This document shows, in pieces, positions 50,921-60,676 of a stretch of 64,000 nucleotides of DNA. Positions within the stretch are counted from its first letter, which is position 1. Each line of letters starts with the position of its first letter. Origin of the DNA: Pseudocitrobacter corydidari. Its GTDB lineage: Bacteria > Pseudomonadota > Gammaproteobacteria > Enterobacterales > Enterobacteriaceae. The position numbers and the translations under genes are program-made. The DNA lies in contig NZ_CP087880.1 in the NCBI RefSeq assembly GCF_021172065.1, forward strand, positions 4,192,583-4,256,582, written 5' to 3'. The notes under the pieces were generated by a model that saw only the letters and a list, made by a program, of their open reading frames with translations, made no database searches and was not told the origin of the DNA.

Positions 50921-53068
50921 TCATTGATGCGGCATATTTTGCTCATAATCCTCAGGGTTGGAGAGCAAAACGGGGTTGGTGCAGCTTTCGTAATATTTCT
51001 GAATTTCGACCAAACGCTCGCGATGACGCTGATAACGGCGCAGCGCCTGAACGCCGTTGTAGACGGCGCAGATAATCATCGTAATCATCAGCAGGGTGGT
51101 CGCCAGATAGCGCCACAGGCCGCTGCTGTCGGGCATGCGGTGCAGGTTAACGTGCTGCGTGCCGTTGGCGTCGGTAAAGATATTGGTGACGATGCCTTCT
51201 GCGTGGAACGGGGTGTGCATCAGCATGCCCGCCAGACGCTGGAACTCACTCCACTGCTGATGCGCCGGGAAGTCATACAGGCTCATCGTGGGGTAAGGCT
51301 GGGTGACGAGATCGCTGCCTTCATCGCTGGTGATAAGAAAACCGCCGGGTGCCGGGCTGTTTAGCGCCTGTGCCGCGCGTGCGGTTTCCCGCAGAATAAA
51401 CGGCGCGGTGGAGGTATCGACCAGGTTATCGAGCGACTCGGCGCTGACCGGGCGCAGCAGAACGTTCACGCCGTCCAGACGCCCCGAATTGGCGCGCTTG
51501 ACCAGCGTTTCCCAATCGCGCGTGTTCCCAAGGTTTACCAGTGCATTTTTGAGCCGTGAGCACTCGTCCGCCGCCGAGCACAGATCTTTGGTTTTCAGCA
51601 CGATATCGGCAAAGTCATCCAGCAGCACCATGCCTGATTTTTGAATCGCTGAACGTAGCGCCGGGCTGACGCGGGAGCTGTCATCCGGCGTTGGGTGCAG
51701 CTGACGGTTCACCGCCTGCACCAGCGCCGTGGCTTTGTTGACGATATCGGACTCCGGCAGCGGCAGGCGCGGCGCGTTGTTCCAGATAATTTGCGAGCAG
51801 TCGAACGGCAGGAAAGGCGAACTCTCCTGCGCAGTCCAGGTACCCGGCGAATGAATATTACACATCCCGGTGCCCTGAAGCTGTAGCGTATCGCCCACAC
51901 GCACGCCCGCTTTGGCGAGCTGATCGACGGTGGTGGCTTCAATCACCTGCGCGCCTTTCAGCCAGGAGAGCGTGAATTTAAACGGCATGTTGAGCGGCAC
52001 GCTCACCCACAGCATTACCACAACCAGCAGCGCGCCACCGGCAATGACGGCGCTACGCAGCCAGTGTTGAAGCGGGAAGTTTTTGACCTCATCGTGCAGC
52101 GACAGGAAACGCCCCTGACGCACTACGTGTCTGTCGAGATAGATATCGATATCGGTCTGCTGACCGAGATCCTGCGCGACAAACGGCTGCCAGTGGCGCG
52201 GGTAAATCAGGTCGATAATGCCCAGCGAGATATTGTTAATGTGTTCCTGATCGTTTTCGCCAAACAAACCCCAGCGTTTTGGCGTGCCGCGCAGGCAGTG
52301 AATCTCACGCAGCGACGTTTTGGTCGGCGGCGCAAACAGGCCCCACAAGCCCGCCAGCAGTAGTAAAACCGCACCGCCCAGCAGCCAGGGCGTAAAGACG
52401 CCAGGCAGGACCAGGCCGCAATAGAACAGGATGAATGCGCCAACGATCAGCAGCGCTTCCCGCAGCCCGTCCGGGCGGCTTAACGCGTACTCTTCATGCG
52501 TTTCCTGACGAATATTGAGCAATTCTATCTGTTCGCTCTCTTCGCCGCGAATAGATGCCTGCGTCGAGGTTGGCGATTCCAGCGCCTTACGCTGGCCTTC
52601 GAGGGTGTACTCCTTTAGCGAATAACCGTTGAGGGCAATCACCAGCGGAATATCATCGGTGACGATCAGCTCAATACTGTTTTCGTCGTTGATGTGCTGC
52701 TCCCAGAAGGGCGGCAAATGAACTTCGATGGAGTCGAGGAAATAGCGCCATTTATTGGGATCGTCGGTCGTGATGCCGTAGCGGGTAATGGCGCGGGTCA
52801 GGGTGAAAACGGTATTGCTTTGCGCGTTCAACGAGATAAGCGCAGGGGCGACCGTAGAACCCGATGCGGGGATCTGCTGACTCTGGTTGAGATCTTCAAG
52901 ATAGTTCTCAATGCCGCGACGCTCATCGTCGGTTAATTTGCGCGTGGTCGCGCCAGGGAATGCATGCAGCCAGGGTAAACGGCGTCGCTTTGCGCGCAGG
53001 CGAATATACCAGCCCGCCACCAGGGCACAGACCAGTATCGCAGCGGTAAAGAGAGTCAATGTGCCCAT
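50921..53068 (-). CDS. igaA: Rcs phosphorelay attenuator IgaA (YrfF/UmoB family)
   Basis: 715 residues, an inner membrane protein. One N-terminal helix (about 5-23), a pair near 205-250, one near 340-358 and one near the C-terminus (about 655-675) frame cytoplasmic parts and a large periplasmic domain with four cysteines. In Salmonella and E. coli it restrains the Rcs stress system through RcsD and is essential unless Rcs is inactivated. An arginine- and lysine-rich stretch follows the first helix. Confidence 0.94.
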   Translation of the reverse strand: MGTLTLFTAAILVCALVAGWYIRLRAKRRRLPWLHAFPGATTRKLTDDERRGIENYLEDLNQSQQIPASGSTVAPALISLNAQSNTVFTLTRAITRYGITTDDPNKWRYFLDSIEVHLPPFWEQHINDENSIELIVTDDIPLVIALNGYSLKEYTLEGQRKALESPTSTQASIRGEESEQIELLNIRQETHEEYALSRPDGLREALLIVGAFILFYCGLVLPGVFTPWLLGGAVLLLLAGLWGLFAPPTKTSLREIHCLRGTPKRWGLFGENDQEHINNISLGIIDLIYPRHWQPFVAQDLGQQTDIDIYLDRHVVRQGRFLSLHDEVKNFPLQHWLRSAVIAGGALLVVVMLWVSVPLNMPFKFTLSWLKGAQVIEATTVDQLAKAGVRVGDTLQLQGTGMCNIHSPGTWTAQESSPFLPFDCSQIIWNNAPRLPLPESDIVNKATALVQAVNRQLHPTPDDSSRVSPALRSAIQKSGMVLLDDFADIVLKTKDLCSAADECSRLKNALVNLGNTRDWETLVKRANSGRLDGVNVLLRPVSAESLDNLVDTSTAPFILRETARAAQALNSPAPGGFLITSDEGSDLVTQPYPTMSLYDFPAHQQWSEFQRLAGMLMHTPFHAEGIVTNIFTDANGTQHVNLHRMPDSSGLWRYLATTLLMITMIICAVYNGVQALRRYQRHRERLVEIQKYYESCTNPVLLSNPEDYEQNMPHQ

Positions 53069-53373
53069 GCTATTGCCATTATCCTTATTTATGTCGGTCG
53101 CTTCATTCGTCTTTTTTATTATTCACTTTTAATACGAATGACCCAGGTCTTCACAGATTTGTTGCACACTATCGTAACTCGCGAGGATAACAAACCCCTC
53201 TCGCGGCGAATATCAGCAAATTCTCAAATTTGTTTCAACTTCTTGACTTTTTGGAACAAATAAGGGTTATCAAAAACATTAGTTACGAATATGTAAATAA
53301 CGGCCATTTTAAATTGCCGGAATGCGCCTCCTGGCTCACAATGACAACAGTCATCACAGCAAAGAACGGTCCA
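53069..53373. promoter_or_regulatory. igaA-nudE divergent region
   Basis: 305 AT-rich bases separate the divergent genes. No gene is supported. The frame before the nudE start stays open upstream but lacks a family match and a ribosome site. Confidence 0.55.
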
Positions 53374-53934
53374 ATGAGTAAACCATTACAAAAACCCACG
53401 ATTCTCCATGTTGAAACGGTCGCGCGTTCCCGTTTGTTTAATGTTGAAAGCGTAGATCTGGAGTTTAGTAACGGAGTACGCCGCGTTTATGAACGCATGA
53501 AACCGTCGTCGCGTGAAGCCGTCATGATTGTGCCGGTGGTGGACGATCACTTAATCCTCATCCGCGAATATGCCGTGGGTACCGAGTCCTATGAACTGGG
53601 GTTCTCTAAAGGGCTCATCGACCCGGGTGAAACTGTCTTTGAAGCCGCAAACCGCGAGCTGAAAGAAGAGGTAGGATTCGGGGCAAACAACCTGACCTTC
53701 CTGAAACAGCTCAGCATGGCGCCGTCTTACTTCTCCAGTAAGATGAATATCGTGGTGGCGGAAGACCTGTATCCCGAATCGCTGGAAGGCGATGAACCGG
53801 AACCGCTGCCGCAGGTGCGCTGGCCTATCGCCAATATGATGGAACTGCTTGAAGAGCCGGATTTCAACGAAGCCCGTAATGTGAGCGCGCTGTTTTTAGT
53901 GCGCGAGTGGCTGAAGGCGCAGGGCAGGTTTTAA
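53374..53934 (+). CDS. nudE: ADP compounds hydrolase NudE (Nudix)
   Basis: 186 residues from the start giving MSKPLQKPTILHVETVARSR, the E. coli start. The Nudix box is at residues 80-102 (GLIDPGETVFEAANRELKEE then VGF). It hydrolyses ADP-ribose, NADH and diadenosine polyphosphates. Its stop abuts the stop of the converging gene on the other strand with no base between. Confidence 0.97.
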   Translation: MSKPLQKPTILHVETVARSRLFNVESVDLEFSNGVRRVYERMKPSSREAVMIVPVVDDHLILIREYAVGTESYELGFSKGLIDPGETVFEAANRELKEEVGFGANNLTFLKQLSMAPSYFSSKMNIVVAEDLYPESLEGDEPEPLPQVRWPIANMMELLEEPDFNEARNVSALFLVREWLKAQGRF

Positions 53935-54585
53935 TCACTCCTCTTGCTTCGCCTGGCGTGAGTGAGCGATCTGCTCGCGGATAAACGCCAGCGCGAGTTC
54001 TTCTTTGGCGCTCAACCAGACAAATCGGGTGTTGTGCAGAATTAAAATAAATTTGTCCTGATAGGCAAAAAGGTCATTGATATCTGACCAGGCACACACG
54101 CTGTATGAGCCTGAAACATTCCAGTAGGTAAGACCTGTTTTGTCAATTCTGAAATTCATCCCGTCTAACATTGCTGTCTGATTGTAGATTTTCAGGTTTG
54201 CTTTTTTTTGCCTGTGATTGATAAGCCAACAGCGGAAAAAAATAAGAAAATACAACAGCATGAACAGCGCAGCGAATGTGCCGGGGCCAGAGTGGAAAAG
54301 GGTCGCGCCAGTGGAGATATGCTGTACGGAAATCTGGATCACCAAATCAAACAACTCAAGGAGTGATGTGAAGGTGCAAGCCAGAAATACGCAGATGGCC
54401 ATACCAATGATGTAAACATTGGCATATTTAGTAAACCGGCGTATACCCTGGCGCTGCTGCCAATACGCAGTAACACGTATGTAATCTACCTGAGTCAGAC
54501 TATATGGCGGATGCTGATAGGTGAACTGTGTACTTTTTTCCTGTTCGTCTTCGTTTATCGAAGCAGAATGAATTTCCGTATCCAT
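53935..54585 (-). CDS. YcxB-like membrane protein of unknown function
   Basis: 216 residues with two transmembrane segments (about 57-79 and 102-122) and a C-terminal soluble domain with RIDKTGLTYWNVSGSYSVCA and WSDINDLFAYQDKFILILHN, the pattern of the YcxB-like family. It is not in the K-12 gene order. It lies downstream of mrcA in the same direction but beyond the mrcA terminator, so its expression relies on readthrough or on a promoter inside the mrcA end. The ribosome site (GGAC) is weak. Function unknown. Confidence 0.78.
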   Translation of the reverse strand: MDTEIHSASINEDEQEKSTQFTYQHPPYSLTQVDYIRVTAYWQQRQGIRRFTKYANVYIIGMAICVFLACTFTSLLELFDLVIQISVQHISTGATLFHSGPGTFAALFMLLYFLIFFRCWLINHRQKKANLKIYNQTAMLDGMNFRIDKTGLTYWNVSGSYSVCAWSDINDLFAYQDKFILILHNTRFVWLSAKEELALAFIREQIAHSRQAKQEE

Positions 54586-54601
54586 TGTGATTGTCCGTGA
54601 T

Positions 54602-54642
54602 AAAAAACGCCCGGCAATGTTACTGCTGCCGGGCGTTTTTTT
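54602..54642. terminator. Strong bidirectional terminator after mrcA
   Basis: The stem ACGCCCGGCA / TGCCGGGCGT has A-runs before it and T-runs after it, able to end transcription in both directions. It touches the mrcA stop codon. Confidence 0.92.
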
Positions 54643-57194
54643 TAGAACAATTCCTGCGATTCCCCGTTATCAATAATCTCCGTACCCACCTCGCGAATCG
54701 ACTGATGCGTCGGTTGGGTGCCTTCGATAAAGTATTCGGCGCGGCTGTTACCGCCGCTGGACAACTGACCGGTGCTGCGGTCGATATTAATCGTGACGAT
54801 ACCCGGCGGCGGCGTTAACGGCTGTTCCGGCACCCCGGCCAGAATAGCTTTCATAAACGCATCCCACGCAGGCTGCGCGCTTTTTGCACCGCCTTCGTAA
54901 CCGGAAATCTGATCTTTAATCGCGCCAGAAGCAGACGTTCTGCCGAGATCGCGGCGGTGATCGTCAAAGCCAATCCATACTGATGTCACCGCGCCCGGAC
55001 CATAGCCTGAGAACCACGCATCTTTCGAGCTGTTGGTGGTCCCGGTTTTACCGCCGATATCGTGGCGTTGCAGGTCACGGCCCGCACGCCAGCCGGTACC
55101 CTGCCAGCCCGGTTCGCCGAAGATGTTGGTATTCAGCGCGCTCTTAATCAGGAACGACAGCGGGGTGTTGATCACATGCGGGGCGTACTCCTGCGCACCA
55201 GTCTGCGCCACCAGAGACTGGTTAGCCTGCTCGAGCTCCGGCATCGGCACGCTGGAATTCTGCGGCGTTTGTGATGCGGCGACATCCTCAACGTCTTTGT
55301 TTTCCAGCACGTCAGATTTCTGCGTTTCACCGTAAATCACCGGGATATTGCATTCCGGACAGGCGATTTTCGGTTTCGCTTCAAAAATCACGCCGCCCTG
55401 ATCGTTCTCAATCTTGCTGATAAAGTACGGATCGACCAGGAAGCCGCCGTTCGCCATCACCGCATAGCCGCGTGCGACCTGTAGCGGGGTGAAGGACGGC
55501 GAGCCCAGCGCCAGCGATTCTGTGCGAACAATGTTCTCTGACGGGAAGCCAAAGCGCTGGAGATACTCCGCCGCATAATCGACGCCCATCGCACGCATGG
55601 CACGCACCATCACCACGTTTTTCGACTGACCTAAACCCTGGCGCAGGCGAATCGGGCCCGCGTACTCGTTCGGGGAGTTCTTCGGACGCCAGTCTGAACC
55701 GGCCCCGGCATCCCAGCGGGAAATCGGCACGTCATTCAGGATGCTGGCGAGCGTTAAGCCTTTGTCCATCGCCGCCGTGTACAGGAACGGCTTGATGTTC
55801 GAGCCCACCTGACGCAGCGCCTGCGTGGCGCGGTTAAATTTGCTTTGGTTGAAATCGAAGCCGCCGACCAGCGCGATGATCGCGCCATTCTGCGGGTTGA
55901 TGGAAACCAGCGCCGAGTTCACATCCGGCACCTGCGACAACCACCAGCTTTCGCCAACCTGACGCACCCAAATCTGCTGCCCGGCCTGCACGACTTCGCT
56001 AACGCGACGCGGGGTTGGCCCCTGCAATGTATCTGAACGCCAGGCGCGCGCCCAGCGAACGCCTTCCATTGTCAGGGAGACCGAACTGCCATCGGCCAGC
56101 TGTGCGGTCGCTTCCGTCGCGCTGGCTGACATCACCACCGCCGGGCGCAGCGGCCCGTAGGTCGGCAGCGCTTTCAGGGAGTCAGTAATTTTCTTGCTAT
56201 CCCACGGCGTCTCGCCCACTTTCCACAGCACATTAGACGGGCCGCGATAGCCGTGACGCATATCGTAATCCATCACGTTGGTCCGCACGGCCAACTGCGC
56301 GGCCTGCTGGTTCTTACGCGTGATGGTGGTGTAAACGCGGTAGCCGTCTTCATACGCCTGCTCGCCGTAGCGTTTCACCATCTCCTGGCGCACCATTTCG
56401 GTCAGATACGGGGCAGAGAAGGCAATTTCCGGGGCATGGTAGTCCGCATCAATCGGCTGGCTACGTGCCTGATCGTACTGCGCCTGAGTGATATACCCTT
56501 CGTTCAGCATGCGCGACAGCACCACGTTACGACGGGCCGTGGCGCGATCCATAGAATAGAGCGGGTTGAAGGTGGAAGGCGCTTTCGGTAAGCCGGCGAT
56601 CACCGCCATTTCGCTCAGGCTCAGCTGATCGATGGATTTACCGAAGTAAACATGCGCCGCAGCGCCCACGCCGTACGCGCGGTAGCCGAGGTAGATTTTG
56701 TTCAGATAGAGTTCGAGGATCTCATCTTTGCTCAGCAACTGCTCGATGCGAATGGCCAGGAACACTTCCTTTATTTTACGCATCAGCGTCTTTTCAGGGC
56801 TGAGGAAGAAGTTACGCGCCAGCTGCTGGGTGATGGTACTCGCCCCCTGCGACGCGTGGCCGGAGAACAGCGCGACGCTGGCGGCACGGAAAATCCCCAC
56901 CGGGTCAACCCCGTGGTGCTCGTAGAAACGGCTGTCTTCCGTGGCAATAAAGGCCTTCACCAGCTCAGGCGGCATTTGACTGAGGGTGACCGGAATACGC
57001 CGTTTTTCGCCATATTGGGCGATCAGCTCGCCGTCTGCGCTGTAAACCTGCATTGGAATTTGCAGACGCACGTCTCTGAGCGTCGCAACATCAGGAAGCT
57101 GGGGCTCAATATACTTGTAGAGGCCATAAACCGAGCCTGCTCCCAGCAGAATGCAACAGACTGCAAGGATTAATAAATACTTTACGAACTTCAC
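54642..57194 (-). CDS. mrcA: Penicillin-binding protein 1A (MrcA)
   Basis: 850 residues from the GTG giving the VKFVKYLLI start used by E. coli mrcA; an ATG eight codons earlier is possible but has no ribosome site. A bifunctional peptidoglycan synthase: an N-terminal anchor (about 5-27), a GT51 glycosyltransferase with EDSRFYEHHGVDPVGI and GASTITQQLARN, an ODD/OB insert, then a transpeptidase with GSNIKPF (nucleophile Ser), SKN in GQSKNVVMVRA and GKTGTTNSSKD. Divergent from hofM. Confidence 0.97.
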   Translation of the reverse strand: MKFVKYLLILAVCCILLGAGSVYGLYKYIEPQLPDVATLRDVRLQIPMQVYSADGELIAQYGEKRRIPVTLSQMPPELVKAFIATEDSRFYEHHGVDPVGIFRAASVALFSGHASQGASTITQQLARNFFLSPEKTLMRKIKEVFLAIRIEQLLSKDEILELYLNKIYLGYRAYGVGAAAHVYFGKSIDQLSLSEMAVIAGLPKAPSTFNPLYSMDRATARRNVVLSRMLNEGYITQAQYDQARSQPIDADYHAPEIAFSAPYLTEMVRQEMVKRYGEQAYEDGYRVYTTITRKNQQAAQLAVRTNVMDYDMRHGYRGPSNVLWKVGETPWDSKKITDSLKALPTYGPLRPAVVMSASATEATAQLADGSSVSLTMEGVRWARAWRSDTLQGPTPRRVSEVVQAGQQIWVRQVGESWWLSQVPDVNSALVSINPQNGAIIALVGGFDFNQSKFNRATQALRQVGSNIKPFLYTAAMDKGLTLASILNDVPISRWDAGAGSDWRPKNSPNEYAGPIRLRQGLGQSKNVVMVRAMRAMGVDYAAEYLQRFGFPSENIVRTESLALGSPSFTPLQVARGYAVMANGGFLVDPYFISKIENDQGGVIFEAKPKIACPECNIPVIYGETQKSDVLENKDVEDVAASQTPQNSSVPMPELEQANQSLVAQTGAQEYAPHVINTPLSFLIKSALNTNIFGEPGWQGTGWRAGRDLQRHDIGGKTGTTNSSKDAWFSGYGPGAVTSVWIGFDDHRRDLGRTSASGAIKDQISGYEGGAKSAQPAWDAFMKAILAGVPEQPLTPPPGIVTINIDRSTGQLSSGGNSRAEYFIEGTQPTHQSIREVGTEIIDNGESQELF

Positions 57195-57313
57195 CGGAGA
57201 TTTCCCATTTAGTTTCATTTGGGCAGTTTATAAACAAACGCGCGGTAGTATAAAGGCAAGCCAGATGCATTGATATAGCCGTCACCATGATGGCGTTTAA
57301 GGGATATCACGAA

Positions 57314-58102
57314 ATGGCTTTCGGATGCTGGCAAATAGGTCTTCACATTCAACAGGATAAAATTGCGGCCCTGGCGCTCCAGCGCGTGCGCGGCGGCTGG
57401 GCGCTGCGTCGGTGGTGGCTTCTGCCGCTTCCCGCTGATTTCTCCACACTTTCCCCTTCACAGACGGAAAACGCGCTGGTGGCGGCTCTCTCGGCCTGGC
57501 GACGCGAGCTGCCGTGGCAGCATGCGGTCAGCCTGGCGTTTCCGGCGCACCGCACCTTGCAGAAAACGTTGCCACAGGCGGCGATGACGCTGCGTGACAG
57601 CGAGCAAGCGCAGTGGATCGCCAGCGCCATGGCACAGCAGGTGGCGATGGAGCCTTCTGCGCTCTGTTTTGATTATCAGCCAAACATCCAGGCAGAAGGA
57701 TGGAGCGTAACTGCGGCTCAGCGTAAAGACGTCGAACCGTTGCAGCGCATCGCCCGCGCGCTGCGCCTGCATGTGACGGCGATTACGCCCGACGCCTGTG
57801 CGCTGCGCCACTTTCTGCCCTGGCTTTCCCACGGGGCGAGCGGGCTGGCGTGGCAGGACGACGCTCGTTGGCTATGGGCCGGCGCAGCAGGCTGGGGAAG
57901 CGTGTTGCAGGCGGAGGCGTCTTCGTTGCACCAACTCAGTACGCGGCTGGCCATGCCTGAACTGGTGCGCTGTACCGCGCAGGCTGATGCCGTTTCTTGC
58001 TTCGACCCGTGGAGTGTCATTGGGCAGATTCAGCCGCCGTTGCCCACCGACAGCGATGCGTTTGCCATCGCCATTGGCCTGGCGCTGGGAGCACAGGCAT
58101 GA
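57314..58102 (+). CDS. hofM: HofM, PilM-like DNA-utilisation protein
   Basis: 262 residues from ATG 57314, behind AAGGGAT; an earlier in-frame ATG lacks a site. An actin-like PilM-type protein (FGCWQIGLHIQQDKIAALAL near the start, ITPDACALRHFLPWL later). With hofNOPQ it matches type IV pilus assembly proteins PilMNOPQ. In E. coli these genes are needed to grow on DNA as nutrient and are not known to give natural transformation in ordinary growth. Its stop overlaps the hofN start (ATGA). Confidence 0.92.
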   Translation: MAFGCWQIGLHIQQDKIAALALQRVRGGWALRRWWLLPLPADFSTLSPSQTENALVAALSAWRRELPWQHAVSLAFPAHRTLQKTLPQAAMTLRDSEQAQWIASAMAQQVAMEPSALCFDYQPNIQAEGWSVTAAQRKDVEPLQRIARALRLHVTAITPDACALRHFLPWLSHGASGLAWQDDARWLWAGAAGWGSVLQAEASSLHQLSTRLAMPELVRCTAQADAVSCFDPWSVIGQIQPPLPTDSDAFAIAIGLALGAQA

Positions 58103-58635
58103 GCGCGGCGGTTAACTTTCTGCCCTGGCGACAATCCCGTCAGCGAAAACGGCTCCGTCTTGGAAGCCTGATTTTGGCCGGCACCATGCTGACGCTTTTA
58201 GCGTCAGGTGGCAGCAGGCAGGTGGAATCGAGCCTGCAAGCGACGCTGCTGATTTGCCATGTTGAGGCCGAACGTCAGTTAAATCACGCCCTAAGCTTGC
58301 GTGAAGAACAGCTCAGGCTCCAGCTGGAGAAACGCGCGCTATTGCAGCGTCAACAGGCCGCGCGGCGGCAAACTCTCGCCTGGCAGGCGCGGCTGGTGGC
58401 GCTAGCCGAACAGTTGCCCGCGCAGGCATGGCTGACCAGCCTGAGCTACCAGGACGACGTTTTGCAGCTTTCCGGCGTGCTGGCGCGTTTTTCCGCATTG
58501 CATGCCCTTGATGAGCAAATGCAACGCATCGACGGTTTTCAGCCTGCCGTTGCCGGAAAAATGGCGCGCGATAAAGACGGGCGCTGGCTTTTCAACTATC
58601 GGATGAAAAGGAGGGCCGCCGATGCTGCACCCTGA
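58099..58635 (+). CDS. hofN: HofN, PilN-like inner membrane protein
   Basis: 178 residues from the ATG overlapping the hofM stop. A short cytoplasmic start, MSAAVNFLPWRQSRQRKR (the NxLPWR motif of PilN), is followed by a membrane helix (about 20-40), a coiled coil rich in Leu, Gln and Arg, and a periplasmic domain. It overlaps hofO by 14 bases. Confidence 0.9.
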   Translation: MSAAVNFLPWRQSRQRKRLRLGSLILAGTMLTLLASGGSRQVESSLQATLLICHVEAERQLNHALSLREEQLRLQLEKRALLQRQQAARRQTLAWQARLVALAEQLPAQAWLTSLSYQDDVLQLSGVLARFSALHALDEQMQRIDGFQPAVAGKMARDKDGRWLFNYRMKRRAADAAP

Positions 58636-59053
58636 ACGCTGGCTTATTGGGCTTGCCGGGCTGCTGTTGATGGCGGCGGGCGGCGTGGCGTTTCTGCTGC
58701 AAACGGAATCGCCCCCGCATAACGCCGCGTGGAAGCAACAGCAGCTACTGCGCATCGCCCGCTGGCAGAGCGTGATGCCGTTACAGGCGGCGCTAAACGT
58801 CGCTGCTGACGTAAGTCTGGCGACGAGCAAACCCTTTTCCCCAGTTGATTTTCAACGCCCTGGGGCAGAGCTGATGAGCTGGACGCCTGCCGGGCGTGGC
58901 GGTGAGCTGGTGCTGGAAACCGTATGGGAGCAGGTGCCATCGGTGTTTATGCTTCTGGCGGAACGGGGAATGCGGGTAGCGGCGTTTTCTCTGCAGGCGG
59001 GTGAGACGCGGCACGTGCTGACGCTGCAACTGGAGGGGAGCAATGGAGAGTAA
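58622..59053 (+). CDS. hofO: HofO, PilO-like protein
   Basis: 143 residues with a membrane helix near the start (about 6-24, LIGLAGLLLMAAGGVAFLL), then a PilO-like periplasmic domain. The ATG has AAGGAGG eight bases upstream inside hofN. Short genes of this type vary greatly, so identity rests mainly on position. Confidence 0.87.
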   Translation: MLHPERWLIGLAGLLLMAAGGVAFLLQTESPPHNAAWKQQQLLRIARWQSVMPLQAALNVAADVSLATSKPFSPVDFQRPGAELMSWTPAGRGGELVLETVWEQVPSVFMLLAERGMRVAAFSLQAGETRHVLTLQLEGSNGE

Positions 59054-59417
59054 ATCACGCGCCGTGCTGGTGCTGCTCCTTCCGTTGCTGCTGGGCATGC
59101 GCGACCCGTTTATTCCGCCAGACGATCCCTGTCGAACCGCGCAGCTAAGCCGGTGGCAGTACGCGGGCAGTGTGGATAGCGGGCAACGGCAGATTGCATT
59201 TTTGCGCGACGAAAAAGGAAAATGGCGACGGATACAGCGAGAAGACGTCCTCATGTCTGGCTGGCGCATTACGGAAATCACGACGCAAAGCCTGACGATG
59301 GAGACGGGTGAAGCCTGCGAGCCGTCGCAGTGGCGAATCATTAAAGGAGAAATCGAGCATGATAAAAAGGATAAGCCTGCTGGCGCTGTTACTGCTGCCG
59401 CTGCTGGCCGCCAGTAA
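59043..59417 (+). CDS. hofP: HofP, PilP-like protein
   Basis: 124 residues with an N-terminal hydrophobic segment and the PilP-like repeat LSRWQYAGSVDSGQRQIAFL then WRRIQREDVLMSGWRITEI. GGAGG precedes the ATG inside the hofO end. Overlaps hofQ by 59 bases. Confidence 0.87.
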   Translation: MESKSRAVLVLLLPLLLGMRDPFIPPDDPCRTAQLSRWQYAGSVDSGQRQIAFLRDEKGKWRRIQREDVLMSGWRITEITTQSLTMETGEACEPSQWRIIKGEIEHDKKDKPAGAVTAAAAGRQ

Positions 59418-60591
59418 AAATGTGTCGCTGGTGGTCGATGAGGTGCCGGTGGCGCAGGTGCTGCAAAGCCTGGCCGATCTCGAACAGCGCAATATGGTGA
59501 TTGCGCCCGATGTGCAGGGCACGCTGTCGTTGCAGCTGAAGAATGTGCCGTGGAAGCAGGCGCTGCAAACCGTGTTAACCAGCAGCGGATTAATGATGAC
59601 CCAGGAAGGCAGCGTTATCGCTATTCATTCGCAGGCCTGGCAGGAAGCGCGTCAGCAACGCGCGCAGGCTGAGCAGGAAAAACGCCAGCAGGCCTTACCG
59701 CTGAAAAGCCGCAGTATCGTGCTGTATCACGCCGATGCGACGGAACTCGCCAAAGCCGGGGAGAAGTTGCTGAGCCCGCGCGGTACGCTCACCGTTGATA
59801 AACGCACCAATCGGCTCATTCTGCGCGATGATGAAAATCATCTGCCGCTGTTTGATAGCTGGGCCAGCGAAATGGACATTCCCGTGGGTCAGGTTGAGCT
59901 GGCGGCGCACATCGTCACCATTAATGAAAAGAGCCTGCGCGAGCTTGGTGTGAAGTGGACGCTGGCGGATGCGGCCAATCCACCGGGGTTGGGCAAAGTG
60001 ACCACCCTCAGTAGCGACTTATCTGTGGCGGATGCGACAACCCGCGCCGGGTTAAACATTGGCCGCATTAATGGCCGCCTGCTGGAGCTGGAGCTCTCGG
60101 CGCTGGAACAAAAGCAGCAGCTGGAAATTATCGCCAGCCCGCGTTTACTGGCTTCGCATCTACAGCCTGCCAGCATCAAACAGGGGAGCGAAATCCCGTA
60201 TCAGGTTTCCAGCGGCGAAAGCGGCGCGACCTCGGTGGAATTTAAAGAGGCGGTGCTGGGGATGGAAGTGACCCCCACGGTGCTACAAAAAAACCGTGTC
60301 CGCCTGAAACTGCACATCAGTGAGAATATGCCGGGGCAGGTGCTGCAACAGGCCGACGGTGAAGTGCTGGCCATCGATAAACAGGAGATTGAAACCCAGG
60401 TGGAAGTCCAGAGCGGCGAAACGCTGGCACTGGGTGGAATATTCTCGCAAAAAAACAAAACTGCGCGGGATGGTATACCTTTATTGGGCGATATCCCGCT
60501 ATTGGGCCAACTTTTCCGCCATGACGGCAAAGATAATGAGCGACGAGAGCTGGTGGTGTTTATCACCCCACGCATCATTTCTACTCGTTGA
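59359..60591 (+). CDS. hofQ: HofQ, secretin (PilQ-like) of the DNA-utilisation cluster
   Basis: 410 residues from ATG 59359 (AAAGGAG upstream), with a signal peptide (1-19). An N-terminal secretin domain (VPVAQVLQSLADLEQRNMVI) is followed by a secretin core with VELAAHIVTINEKSLRELGV, then SSGESGATSVEFKEAVLGME and the C-terminal signature LALGGIFSQKNK...GIPLLGDIPLLGQLF. It should form an outer membrane ring. In E. coli it is required to use extracellular DNA. Confidence 0.94.
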   Translation: MIKRISLLALLLLPLLAASKNVSLVVDEVPVAQVLQSLADLEQRNMVIAPDVQGTLSLQLKNVPWKQALQTVLTSSGLMMTQEGSVIAIHSQAWQEARQQRAQAEQEKRQQALPLKSRSIVLYHADATELAKAGEKLLSPRGTLTVDKRTNRLILRDDENHLPLFDSWASEMDIPVGQVELAAHIVTINEKSLRELGVKWTLADAANPPGLGKVTTLSSDLSVADATTRAGLNIGRINGRLLELELSALEQKQQLEIIASPRLLASHLQPASIKQGSEIPYQVSSGESGATSVEFKEAVLGMEVTPTVLQKNRVRLKLHISENMPGQVLQQADGEVLAIDKQEIETQVEVQSGETLALGGIFSQKNKTARDGIPLLGDIPLLGQLFRHDGKDNERRELVVFITPRIISTR

Positions 60592-60637
60592 AGGCCCGTT
60601 AATCGCTGAAATTTCTTTACGAACTGACGTCAGGTGT

Positions 60638-60666
60638 TTGACGTGAGGCAGGATTTAGCATACAAG
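60638..60666 (+). promoter_or_regulatory. Probable aroK promoter
   Basis: TTGACG (60638-60643) and TACAAG (60661-60666) are 17 bases apart, a good sigma-70 promoter 206 bases before aroK. Confidence 0.55.
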
Positions 60667-60676
60667 GAGTACCGAT

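Noticed and set aside
57997..58098. A longer hofN starting inside hofM
   Set aside because: The extra residues are a frame-shifted reading of hofM; the ATG at 58099 overlapping the hofM stop is the normal coupling.
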